This document shows, piece after piece, positions 25,652 to 44,488 of a stretch of 64,000 bases of DNA (position 1 is its first letter; each line of letters opens with the position of its first letter). The notes beneath the pieces were generated by a model. That model saw only the letters and a list, made by a program, of their open reading frames with translations. It did no database searches and had not been told where the DNA came from. The stretch is from contig JBAMDO010000217.1 in NCBI GenBank assembly GCA_037074765.1, forward strand, positions 34,002 to 98,001. The letters run 5' to 3'. Source of the DNA: Mansonella perstans. Its lineage: Eukaryota > Nematoda > Chromadorea > Rhabditida > Onchocercidae. The translations under genes were made by a program, and so were the position numbers.

Positions 25652-27759
25652 TTTTGTTCTACTCTAATTTTATCCTTTTAAAATTTGTTCATGTCAGGTA
25701 TGAAATGTAATTTGATGTGGAAGGAAAAATTGTGTTCTAAAATTTTTTAAAATTTAAAAGTTGTGGTTTACAGCAATTAAACAGATACAGTATAAAATCT
25801 AATTTTTGACAAGCGGTTGTATTAAATTTCTCTCTCCGTTTTAATCCTTCATTCAAGTTACGTTTTCGGAATAATGTTTTATTCTCAAACTATGATTGTG
25901 AATCATCATTTCAGTATATTTTAACATGCCGCTTTTGTTTTTCTAATGTTCAATTGATATTGTGATTTAAATCTTTTTCTTGCCATGAAAAATTTATACA
26001 ATGTTTTATGAGTTCTGCTTCCGTGCTACACGAGAAATTTGAAATCCGGTTTCACTTTGTTACGTAAGCTTTATGCATCCTGTTCTTTTCATGAATGGAG
26101 CATCATCTGTACATATCTGTACGCTTCCAAGGATGGAATAGATGTCACTTTTTTCTCTTCATAAAGTCATTCATAAAATTATTACCTTATAAATTGTATA
26201 GTGTTCAATTGTATACATTGTATAAGTAGTCTAGCTACAAACTATATTGCCTCTGTAATAACTTTTTTCTTGTATCTTCATGTGATTATTCCAATTTCTA
26301 TAGAAAGTAATAAGGTTATAGTGTTTTATTGTTGATTTTTTTGTAGAATTTTTTTGTCAGCTCTTTTTTACTTATATGCTACTTTGTATAAGTTTTGACA
26401 TTACTGTATGACAGACAATGAATTTATACTTTCATACTTTTGTACTTTTTATACTATTTATGTCTATCTTGTATGTTTGATTCGATTGAAATAAATTATG
26501 TTTCGTTGGATTTTCTTTTTTGTACATTTGCTAAAAGTAATTAGTATTCGTGAAAGTAAAAATCGAAAATTCTAGAGACCAATTCATTTTCTGGCGCGTG
26601 ATCTTGAAAACGAAAAGATAATAAAGGGAGGTAGAGGGAAAGTTTGTGGCTTATTGCTTTCGTAAAGGTAAGGGTAGTATGGATGGTTTTGTGTGTTGTT
26701 TGTCTCTTTGGATAATATATTGTGTTCGGAAAATTTTTTTATAAATTTTCACTTGTAGACGGTCTTTACAATTAACTTCGGGGTGAGTTAGAAGGAAATG
26801 GAGAAAAAAACTGAATTAAAGTTTAAGTAATAGTATATCGTGTACGGAAAATGTTACAATGTAATCGAATAATTTTTGGTAAGGGGAATAATGAAGTATG
26901 GAAAAATAGGAATGATTAATATCAAATTATTAAGATCAGTGTGAATTAAAATATTTAAAAAAATAACTGGTACGAAAATATTTCGTAGTTGTTACATATT
27001 TTTTTTATTTTGAATTCATGATTTCATGAAGTTAGTATGTATATGACTGGCCAGTAGTACATTTCAAATTGTTATTTATCTGCGGGATTGAATCTGGTAT
27101 AGATTTTATGAAGATATCCCATATTATTTTCCTCGTTCTCGTTTGAAATAGAAATGAACTGCGAGACAGATATACGGTAAACCGTATAAATAAAATTTCT
27201 AATATATTTCTTTTTGTTCTGAAGAAGAACGAATTAGGAGAATTAAGATATATCAGAAGTAAATAACGGATGTAATTCTTTTCTTCTGAAGAAGGATGAA
27301 TTTAATTATCAAACGCGATCAACACGCTATATGGGAGAGAATATACAAGACGGAGGATCTAATAATAATTGGATAAATTCATGTTTTACATTATAGTAAT
27401 GATAAAAACAATGGCAGTAGTTAATATCAAAGAAAAAAACTAATTAGCATAAATGCAATTACAAGTAATTCTTATGGATAAAGAAAGTCTATGTAATAGC
27501 GATCAGGTTGTTGAGATATCAATTGTTTAAAATATGGCAGAATTACGAGTAATGATATTAGATGATTCACTAATCTTTTGATAGATTTAAATGTTAAAAC
27601 GATAATTATTCTCATCCTACTCTTTGACAGACAAATTTTCATCCTGGGATTAATTATGACATCGAAGGGAGGGAGCGCAATTATAGTGAAAGAATTAATA
27701 AACGATGTTGCAGGTTGAATAGTATATGGTACGAATTATTGAAACAAAATTTCAACAAA
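25652..27759. other. RAD21 3' UTR and intergenic spacer
   Basis: A long T-rich 3' region follows the RAD21 stop, with AATAAA at 26490-26495. The remainder up to the next ATG has no supported exon. A TTGCAG acceptor at about 27709-27714, 46 bases before the next ATG, may be a trans-splice site. Confidence 0.5.
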
Positions 27760-30700
27760 ATGGAAGCTTCAACATCAACGAGAAGTTCATTATCAATGCG
27801 TGGATTTTTATTCATTCTTCTTTCATTAATTTGGTTCGTTACTATCATTGCTATATACTGGATTTCACCATTTGAGGTAATAATTCCGCTATATTAGTAA
27901 TTGTTTTTTCCCTTTCATTTCATCTTAATAATGTCACTTCTGAATGAAACTTATCATATAATGCATAATAAGTAGAAAAAGATAACATCACATAGATCAT
28001 TATTGTGGTACAAGACAATTTGAAAATAGTTGTAAATTTATCAAGAAATAAAATTAAAAAATATTAGTTGAAAACGATACTGTAACAATTATCGCAGTTA
28101 AAACAATAGACTACTTTTCGATATCTTAAATTTTCTTAATTTTCAAAATTCTGCGGTTAAAAAACCTAGTCGATCGATTAATTGTATTATCGATTCGTAT
28201 TACGGTAAATGGAAAGTGATAGCAAAGTTTAGGCAATTCCACTGTATGAACATCGTTGGTTATTATCTTCATTGGTAGTTACAACATTCTTCATTTATCT
28301 TTTCCTTAATTCTGATTCACCGATAATCTTCGTGGCAACTTATGTATCAGCTCACCACACTGTTATCTACAGTATCTTATCGATATTTTTCACTGTTCTC
28401 AACTTTTTCAACGTTTTTACGACATGGTCTAACAAAAGTCGCAGTGATGCAGTGTATTATTTGCTAATTAGTGGTTTTCTTGGTTTGATTTCATGCATTA
28501 GTCTACTTCATAGTTCAAAGTTACTTAAAAATTTGATCAAAGCAGCACGAGGTATGGAGGAAAATTTGCAAGCGTTTGAACGTAAATATCAAATTATGGT
28601 TAGTTTTTAATTTAAATTTAAATTTTAAATTTTAAACTTTTGTTCTAAATTATTGTTAGTTACCAAATTTCGTTTAAATTTAAGTCGACATTTTCAAAAA
28701 TTCATACGATATTTGTATTACCTAAACACGTACGTTTATCAGTAATTTATTCTAAATTATTGATTTACAGTTTTGTTCTGCATTTCATCTTATCTTTGGA
28801 TTATTTGACATTGTAGTATGTTACAAAATGGTGGCAAATGTTCCGTTAGTGATTTATTTTCGTAATTATGTTTATGTAATCATAATTATTACCTGTTGTT
28901 ATTTGTTTACATAGATCTTTCATCAGAGCAAAGAAAGAAAAGACCATCAATATAGAGCTTTTTTAAAATCAGTTCAAATACCCCAAATTTTATTAACAAT
29001 CTATTCACTTATTAACTTACGTTATACCTACGTCAAATCTTTTTAAATACTTATTATTATTCTTTTTAAACATTTATTTAATTTACTTACTTACGTTTCT
29101 TTACCTAATTAAACATTTACTATGTAGGAAAAGATGAAAAATTACGTTTGCACTTTTTGCAGTCACGATTCGTCATTTGTAGTGCAACATGCTTACTGCT
29201 TATGTTTAGCACTATCAATCGCATATATGCAGTGGTATTTTCGTGATGGATGCAACACGCAAATTTTGCGCGCAATTATCATCATGAATGTTTGCCAGCT
29301 TTTACAGGAAATTATGTATACACGTTCCATTTACATCCTAATTATATTTGTGCGAGAGACGGATTGGGGAGATCAGTACACTGAAGTAATAATAATTATT
29401 CACTTAGTATTTTGTATTTGCAGAAAAGAAAAAATTCATTTCATTTATTCAGTTTAAAAAATCTGGAAAAAGTCCAAACTGTTTATTTGAATTTACACTA
29501 TTTATTTGAATTTCAATCTAAAAAAACCTCAAGGATTAAAAAAAAATCTAAACTAAACTATTTTTCGAATTTCAGCTTAGAAAATTTCGAACTATTTATT
29601 CGAAATTCGGCTTAAAAAAGTAATTAAAAAAAAATCGATCAGCATTATTTAGTTGCGCAAATGAAGACTGTTGTTTATTTTTCAAATAAAGTTATTAAAA
29701 AAAGCAAATTGGACTTTTTTTCCGGATGGATAGATAAAGTCTGAGAAATTTAGCTTTTTTTTTTTAATTGAATAGCTAAAACCGAGGAAATTAAGCTATT
29801 CTGGCTGAATAGCTAAAACCAAGGAATCCGAATAAATTATGCTTTTTATGATTGAATAGCTAAAACTGAAAATAACTGACTGTAATTTGCCGCGATTTTG
29901 GCAGTTCTCATTTATTTCCCTTTTTCTTTTAATCCATCAGAATTACTAACTGGATGTTTAATTGGTATGGAAATATCTATTGAAAGTGTCTATGTATGGA
30001 TGGATGGCAGAAATAATCCGGTAAAAGAAAAAGAAAAAAAAGGATATTTATCTGGCTCAGCTTTTGATTTTATCAATGAAATTTATGCATCAAGAATAAA
30101 ATTTTTTCATTCAAATTTTAAAATTCTAAAAATTATTTATTTTAGAAATGGAAAACTCCCATCAATTTTCAATTTACAGGTTTCATACTTATTAATTGGC
30201 TCACTCTTAATCCATGGTTTACGGCTTATAATGTGTGCATATCCGGTAGCTGTTTTTGCAAAAAAAGTTTTTCCGGCGGAAATTTTATCTCGTATTCGAT
30301 TTGCACCAAATGCTGGGCATGCAATTAGCAATGAGCAAACTAATCAAGCTGATAATGCTGGTAACATGATGTATTAATGAATTATTTGCAGTGTATTAAT
30401 TTTTTTTATCCAAGCCTCCTTTGTCAAGGATTTCGGGAATATATTTTTAAATGATTTAAACGAAAAAGAAAATTGCTGAAATTTTTCTGTTTAAAATTCT
30501 TTGTTCTTTTTGCGAAAATCAAAAATATGTAATGGAATTCGACTGGGATATATTAGATTACGTACAAATGTATTGTATGTTAATTATTTCAAGATTTTAA
30601 TTTTTATAATATTTCTAAATGGAAGCAAAATGTTCAAATTTTTAAGACTTTCACAAAATTTTTGTTATTAAATTGAATAACTTGTATTTTAGATAAGAAG

Positions 30701-33700
30701 GAAACTAAATCATTACTTTATGGCGCCTTGGTAATATTAGTTTTGCGTATCGCAACGGATATAGCTTACTATGTATTCAGTGATGCGAAGAAACATATAT
30801 GGACTGGCTATTCATTCATTTATACAATTTTCTTAATAATTGTTTATTGTTTTTATCGCAAAGAACGACGAATTATATTTCTCGTAACTTTATTTTTAAT
30901 TACATTTAAAAAAATTCATTTGATGTATTCAAAAGATAATACAAAAAAAAAAAAAAAAAAAAAAAAACGATGCAAAACTTTTCAATGTTAACTAACATTT
31001 CAATATTCAATATAAATTTTGAATGTTTTAGCTAATTAACTATGTTTTACATTTTCAAAGTATAACATTCCATTTTTAAGAAATTTTGAACATTTTCAAG
31101 ACGTAATTTTATTGCATATCATTATATTTAAATATGTTAAAATTAATAAATGCTCTAACAAATACTTTAAATAAAAAAGCGTTTTTAAAACTTTAACCTA
31201 AAACTTTTTTATTCTAAATTAATCGATAATTTATAATATTTAACCATTACTAAAATCTTTAGCATTTTAAATTAAAATCTCATATTTATCACCTGCTGTT
31301 AAGACACTTTTTCGCTCAAAATTTGGCTGTCAAGGACTTCTTCATTGAATATTTGGCTATTAGGGCATCTTTTCATTCAATATTTGGCTCTTAAGACTTT
31401 ATTTATTTCAGAAACTTCTAGCTCTTATATCAATTAAGATCCTAGGTTCAGCTATTCATACAATTTATCTGTTTTTTGATGCTATGGTTACCAGCCAATT
31501 ACATTTTATTATGGGTAGAAACATTGAAAATTTTGTAATTAATGGTTAGATATTAATTAACTTTTGCTTTTCATTTTTATTTGTTTGTTTGTTGTTAGAA
31601 GTGGTAGTTTACAAACAGTAACAAAATAATTGATAATTTAACAAAATATTAAAAATAGTCTTGAAATTTTTATTTTTTCTTTTTTCAAGGACTATTCCTT
31701 TTTTTCATTACTTTTGCCACGTTTAAATTACAGTTCACTTTAATTTAAAATTCCTTTATCACATAATTTTTTTTTTCAAAACAAATGTAAAACATTAATC
31801 AATTACTTGATGTAATATACTCTTAAGCTGATCGAAATGATTATGCAACTGTGGTGTATAACAAACATTTGAATTTTTTTTTTTTGTATTTGAAAGATTC
31901 AATAAAATAATACTCGTTCAGGAAGTTACTTTTTTCTCTCAGTGTGTCTAGCAGTTTTATCAGTTAGGTCAGCCTTATTTTGTTTCCGAACAATAAAAAA
32001 CCATACGCCATTGTATACCCAGCCTGTAACTGTTATGAGCCCACTTCGTTGGCTTCATAATTTGGCTTATGTTCTTGCTGCTGTTGTTGTCACTGAAATA
32101 CTCTTCACAATATCGGTAAGCTTTTTTTTCAAGAAAAAAAAATTAAATTAAGCATTAAATCAAGTTCTGAATAAAATCTAAGAAATAAATTATATCAATG
32201 ATTCCGTTGGGAAATCAATTAACGTTTTGAAATTTTACGTGGATGAAATAAGAAACGAAACATTTTAATACTTCTTCAAATTAATTAAAATAACAAATAA
32301 TGCGAAACGATAAAAAAAATGAAATAGAATTGGACTACTCAATAATCAAAATGATAAAAATGATTACAAAAAATAAAACAGGCAATAAACTAATTAAGTA
32401 AGAAAAAAGCATTTCTAATATAATAATGTATTAATTTTACAAACGAACTTTGCTAAATTAAGTATTTTTCAAGTTTTTTGCTTAATTACAGATGCACAAA
32501 TTATTTTCAATACAAACTGATCTTCTGTTGCATACGGAATTAGTGTTATGGATTGGTAGTTTTTCAACATGTTTGCTACAACTTTGGGTTTGCAAAGATA
32601 AACGATTTCAGCGTTGTGTCATTATACTTATCATGCAGGTTTCTCTTTCCCAAAATGATAATAACAATAGTAAGATTGATAAATATCATTTTTCCGTTTT
32701 GAACTTTTAATTTTAGTAGTTTTTTTCCTTCTCACTTTCTTCTCAGACGTAAAAATTATGATTATATGCTTATGTTTTTTGTAATAAAATGAAAATTCGA
32801 AAAAGAAAATTGAGTTATTTTTGAAATACAACCTTTTAATGATTAATTAATTTACAGCTGATATCAAATTGTTCAGGGATACTATTAGTCATTAATATAC
32901 AAGCAGGAATGGTTCAAGGTGTGATTACATTTTTCAGTAGAGCTTACAGATATCCCACCGCAGCAATATTTTACTTTGCGGTATATTTGTTTATTTTTCC
33001 CTCTTTATTTCCAATGCGTTTGTTTTCAGAAATTTTTTCAATAGTTTTCAAGTGGTTTATTTTTATGTAAAAAAAAAAATTTTCTTCATTGATTCTTTTT
33101 TCATTATATCATAATTTCATTATATATATATAATAAAATAGTTTAAAAAAAACATCAAAAGTATACTTCATTTAAAAAAAATATGAAATAAAATTAATTC
33201 ATTTTGCTCTAAAGAAGTTATTAAAAAAATCTTTATTTGGAAAAGATATTATAAAATATTGTAAAAATATAAATATTTTAATAAACAAATGAAGACAAAA
33301 TATGAACATTTCTGAAATGCATTTACTAATTTTACTGACTACATCTTACCACGATGTAGTACTTTGGGAATTTACAGCAGTTTGAAAATTTATTACTTTT
33401 TTACTTCAAATGATGATACTTCAATACTTAATTTTAGTATGGTTTTATTTTCTTGTCATGGGATTCTTATTTATTCCCAAATGCACATGGTCGAGGTTTC
33501 CTCAGATTGAGATTCACTTTTTTTTTTACCATAAATTTGATTTATCGATTGATTATGCTTTATCATCTATTAGTAAACTGTTAATTTCATTTTAAATCAC
33601 ATTACCACGTATTGCAAACTGATAATTTCAGATCGATCACGTATCATAAATCATTAATTACACTTTATATATTACTCACATACTACAAATTGATGATTAT

Positions 33701-34263
33701 AGATCGATCACGTATTACAAATTATTCAGTGGGCGTTGAATATTTGTTCACTTGGAAAAGCATTAATTATATTAAGTGAAATGGAAACAGGTGACGGAGA
33801 TTTTATCGAAGGAGCAGATAATCCGACATTTCATGATGAGTTTCAAGTCCCAAGCATGCATGAACTTTTGGCTCGTGAATTTCATTCTCCAATTATGAGT
33901 GAAATCGAATGGAATCCTACAACTAGCCGTTTCAGTCGCAACGTCTTTGATACATCAGCTGGTACCGATAATGCACCGGGTGAAAGCCATGTATCCTTTG
34001 ATGATGACACTGCTGGTAACAGTCGTATCAATCAAGTTGACAATAACGAACGAATTGTCGAACGAGGTACAGATACAAATGAAAATGATGACAATGGTCC
34101 AATTCTTCGTTCTAGAAGTTCCAGTAATAATAGAAGTCCCAGTAATAAAAGTTCCAGTCATAATACAACGGGAAGTGATAACAGTGACAAAAGTGTTAGC
34201 AGTGCTACAAATGATTTTGATGATAGTGCTACCAACGATAATGATCATGAACACTTAAGCTGA
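27760..34263 (+). CDS. large polytopic membrane protein, family not recognised
   Basis: Well-phased exons: 27760-27876, 28233-28598, 28771-28812 (or longer), then 30180-30360, 30693-30841, 31412-31514, 31943-32115, 32492-32638, 32858-32980, 33703-34263. Likely further exons are 28915-29031, about 29128-29385 and about 29905-30020; the joins between 28812 and 29905 are not resolved, so two genes cannot be excluded. The translation is a long series of hydrophobic helices, with at least a dozen predicted membrane segments (e.g. FLFILLSLIWFVTIIAIYWI at the N-terminus), separated by short charged loops such as CFRTIKNHTPLY and VCKDKRF. The last exon turns into an acidic, Ser/Asn/Asp-rich cytosolic-type tail of about 150 residues. 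No receptor, channel or transporter motif was recognised. Similar helix-plus-loop patterns recur, hinting at internal repetition. AATAAA lies at 34890. Confidence 0.7.
29768..29870. repeat. three-copy GAATAGCTAAAAC repeat
   Basis: GAATAGCTAAAAC occurs three times, about 37-47 bases apart, next to A/T runs inside an intron of the membrane-protein gene. It is a short degenerate tandem array. Confidence 0.7.
31297..31400. repeat. three-copy imperfect tandem repeat ending at a splice acceptor
   Basis: Three units of about 33-37 bases share '(TCA/TGAA)TATTTGGCT...'. The last unit ends 11 bases before the TTTATTTCAG acceptor of the exon at 31412. All units lie in the intron. Confidence 0.65.
33610..33730. 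repeat. 71-bp duplication of a splice acceptor and exon start
   Basis: ATCGATCACGTAT appears right after an acceptor at 33632 (...TAATTTCAG) and again 71 bases later at 33703 (...GATTATAG). The downstream copy continues the membrane-protein frame. The upstream copy reads into TAA after five codons. Confidence 0.8.
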
Positions 34264-37857
<3,594 letters not shown>

Positions 37858-40582
37858 CAGAAATGTAAATTTTTACTTCCAGTTGTATTTTTTCCTCAGC
37901 TGGCTCTTTCCTAGATCATCAGTGATATATAATCGCATTAAATCAGAATTCCACTTTTTTGCTTCTGAATCGTTAGCAAACCAGCAATAAATAGCTGTTC
38001 TGTTTAGTGAATTATTCGAGCAAAGTTAGGTAAAGTTGGGGAGTGTCTTACAAGTTTGTATCTCAAAGAAGAAAGTCTGTTAATTTCTGAATATCAGAAG
38101 GTTTTATTGTAGTATGATGTGAGCAAGCATATTGTTGTCCATCGAGAGCTGATGCCGAATGTGCTTGATTAGTAAGTAGAAAGTAACTCCGAGAAATAGG
38201 GGATGCCTAGGAAAAGTTTTCAGATGCAATCAACGTGAACGTTTACTTTATTGTTTGAATTCCTACTGTCTTCATTTTACATAGGTGAAAATTTAGCTGT
38301 AAGTGAATATCTAAAAATACAAACATATATCAGATGATATATTCAGTTCTGAAGGCACGATTATTTCATAGGCCCTAACCACTAAAAAGAATCTTAAGTT
38401 GTGTTAGATGCGTTTATATCTGCGGTTTATTAGTAACATGGAAGATTATGTAAATACATGTTTACCAGGAAAATTTCTGCAACCCTTTTTTTGCTTTAAA
38501 GATTCCCACATTGGGATGTTTGTGCATATTCGGCGTCATTGACGTACTTTCTTTGTAACGATGCATTATTTATAATATTTGAACTTCGGGATTATGAAAT
38601 AGTCACTATTTTTCTGAAAATATTCATGGTTTTGTCTAAAATGTATACGCTTCCCCGTTCACCATCATATTAATGCTTTTTCATCGTAGTTGTTCAAATA
38701 ACTCATTTTCCTGTCAGCTCCATACAATGCTCGTAATATTTGGTTTTCATCTTGGACTGCAGCATATCATATATTTTGATATGTTCACCGAGACATGCGC
38801 TCCTTTTTTTTGTCTTTTTTCTTGCTTTCTTTCTCCTTCTTTCTCTCTCTGTTGTAGGTTACCTTCGCTTATTTGGATATTTATCAAAAAAAAAAAAAAA
38901 AAAAACAGGAATATTTGTACATTGTTAGAAAAGCATTCGGCTTGATGAGTTAAAGAGAGAGAAAGGAGTGGGATGGCCTTGATTCTGTTCGAATTGACAT
39001 TTTAAAATTTGATCAGTTATATTTTTAAATCCAACTAACAAACGATAAAAACTTTATGGATGGGTGAATTAGACCTTTTTTTTCTCAAAAAAATACTTCG
39101 CCCCAACCTAATCCCGCAATTCAAGGCTTGTGCGTTTATTCTCTAATTTATCATACAGATAGCCCATCAATCATTGGGGAAAGTTTTGAATTGCAAAATT
39201 TTGGAAAAAATGCTTAGCTAATATTAAACACTGTTAGAGCATGTTGATTAATGAAGTTGAATTTCAAAGACAAATCAGTATTGTTGTGCACATTCATATT
39301 GTCAGTGTTTATAGCTACAATTTTCGAGCCACTAACTTATAATACACGCTGAATATAATTTTTTTTAAGTCAATAGCAGGGAATAGATAGGTATATCTAT
39401 ATTGAATGTTATTCCCTCTCTGCACTGTTATCAAAAACATCTCTTTGAATTGAAGAAAAAAGAAATGATGTATGCTAAGCGTTTTATAGAAAATTTTTTA
39501 ATTTTACTGCACATTTATTTCTTTTTCAATTTGATCCACTCAGTGGTTTCAATGTAATAATTATAATGAAAGCCTAGAGCACCAAAAGAAACGATAGATA
39601 ATATTGATATTTAATATGGAATTAGTGAAATAAAACAGAAATAAAGTGACAAGATATGCTCTCTCTCTCTCTCTCTCTTCCTCTCTCTCTCTCTCTCTAT
39701 ACGTGATTACAACAGCAATAACTGTAGTCCCCAAGAATAAATAACCAAAATCTTTGCACAGCAAGAAATGACAATAACTTCAACAAATACTTCGTAGTAA
39801 AAATTGCAGTACAAAATGACCAGTGTTGCAAAACGAAATCATCAAATGAACAAAAATTATCTTTTTTGAATAGGAAGACACCAATAAATAAAATTTAAAG
39901 TAGTATTTTCTATAAGCTCATGAATGACAGCTATTAAGTCGAGGAAGTATGGAAGAATAAACGACTTTCCCTGATCCGCTAACCTTCCACTACCAAACAA
40001 CTTTATAACTGATGAGCTACTGATTTGTTTATATTAAGGTATAAATTAACCAAATCGTTTAAAAATCTCAGAATGTCAAGCTGGGAGTTGATGCTTTTAA
40101 TTTGGAAAATGTGGTAACTTTTGTAATAAAGATGAGGAAAGAACCGAATTTGCGCTAAGTGCCGGAATTATAAAATCAGATAATACTGCAAAATAAGAAA
40201 ACGAAGCAAGCAACCCAATGTTTTCCGAATTTACTGCTACTAAACTAAACAAAATTACTAAGAAGAAGCACAACATCATATAAATATAATTGAAGTAAAC
40301 GATTTCTTCCTCTATCTTCCTATAATACTTCTTATTAAAGCTAATATTTGCACACAAATTTCAAAATCTAGAGTCAAGATTATGAATTTCGTTACAACCC
40401 ACTGTCCCTCAGAATTATAAATTAAAAACAAGCAAAAAAAAAAACCAAGTAAATTTTATTTTTTGGAGAAAAATCGGTTAATTTTTGATTTCAATAAGAA
40501 TTCATTCGTTATGCACACTTCAAATGAAAACATCACGTATTTTGACAACAGAAAAACTTCTTATAAATAATAATTTATATTT
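37858..40582. other. convergent 3' region of Rab14 and SURF4 genes
   Basis: No supported exon in 2.7 kb. It holds the Rab14 poly(A) signal (37986-37991), an A-run near 38885 and a CT microsatellite. The short open frames here lack splice support and conservation. Confidence 0.5.
39659..39698. repeat. (CT)n microsatellite
   Basis: Twenty CT-type dinucleotides, interrupted once by TTCC, lie in the spacer between Rab14 and SURF4. Confidence 0.95.
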
Positions 40583-42966
<2,384 letters not shown>

Positions 42967-44488
42967 TCTTGGAGCCGGAAAATAAATGCAGTTATATTGC
43001 TTAAAAAAAAAAAAAAGGTTTAAGATCGCAATAAACTTTCAATAAGTGGAATTTTAAATGCCCGTTCATTCTATAATACGCATTCAGTTTCTGGGTAGAA
43101 ATTAAAAGCGAGCCTATGATTTTATGAATAATACAGACCACTCAAACCATTACGCTTCTATTAAGCTACACGTTGACATCAATGAATATGCATACTTTTA
43201 GATCAAATATCAATGTTGATTCGATAAACAAACGAACAATGGCTTAAATTCCAGAATGTTAAAGTTAGCTAATTAATTAACGGAAACCAATTAGAGAATA
43301 TTAAAATTTGCTAATTACTGAAACGCTGGAGGTAGCTATCAGTCAAATAACTGAGGGAAAATTTCAACGTTTCCACACACCACCACGATGAAAAAACCGC
43401 ATTTTGACATTTGGACACGTCGACTACGAGTACACTGAACTGATTGAAGTTTCTCTGGTAATATATCGAACGCAGATGCATAAATGAAACTATTTAGGAT
43501 CATACTTAGATTAATTTAAATTTCTTTTTCTCTTTTCTTTTAAAATATATTGAGAATTTTTAAAAGTTTTTAACTTTACAATCCTTCAGTACACCATTAG
43601 CAACCAATCATAGAACGTATTGCTTCTTTCCCATCAATTTTTTATTTAAATTATTGATTATTTATTAAATCAAATTAGTCAATCCTGTTGATTGAAAGTG
43701 ACATAAAATATCAAAACCGAGAAGTCCTTTTCAGCATGGTAAAGTTACTATGAAAATTATTAATTTCGAATTTTAAAAATAAGTATTTTGGTTAAAAATT
43801 TAAAAGAAAAGAAATAAAACATCAATGAAAATAGTTAATTTTAAAAACCTGAAAGGCATGGATCAATTCTGCATCAAAATAATTTCTGATTATTTAAAAT
43901 TTCAACTTTTTTCCAGCCTTTCCTATCAATCGTTTCTTTCAGTTCCGATATGCATCATTATGCATCATTCATTTCCGTCTTTAATTTTCCATTTTTCTAT
44001 TTCCATTTTTATTCTTACAATTTAATGAAGGTACATTGATATCACTTTCGAAGTTATAAAGTGTCATCATGCATTTTTTTTTTAATTCAATTGTCAATAA
44101 TAAATGAAAAATTCTATTTAAAAAATGCGAAAAAATTTTTTATGCTTTTGTCTAATTCAGATAAAACAATGGATAGCTTTTTCAATTACTTTTCAGTATT
44201 TAATAGAATACAAATTCAGATCGAAAAATTAACGATAAATTGAAATTTTAGTTTCATTCATCTCTTTAATAAATTTTTAACTAGCAATACAACCGTAAAC
44301 ATTTATAAATGAAAAAAAGAAAACGAAACTTTGCAGTAAGTTTTAAAAGTTTGAAAGTTTAGATTGTACATCAAGAAATTAAATTACACATATAAAGAAA
44401 ATGTTCAGGAATGCAAATTTATAATTGATTTAATATGAAAGTGAAAAAGGATCCAAAAAAAATGAAGCCAAGTTGTAAATATTCCAAA
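42967..44488. other. intergenic spacer between SURF4 and galectin genes
   Basis: AT-rich sequence with no supported exon. The SURF4 promoter should lie just above 42966, where an A-run is seen near 43005; the galectin 3' UTR lies just below 44489. Confidence 0.4.

Noticed and set aside
29128..29307. Alternative frame in which 29128-29234 is an exon and 29235-29307 an intron of the membrane-protein gene
   Set aside because: Splice phases would fit, but the supposed intron is much richer in G+C than other introns here. The unbroken frame through it encodes a sensible hydrophobic segment.
38673..38945. 90-codon open frame rich in Cys, Phe and a final Lys run
   Set aside because: Poly-T/C and poly-A tracts produce the composition; no flanking splice sites and no family match.
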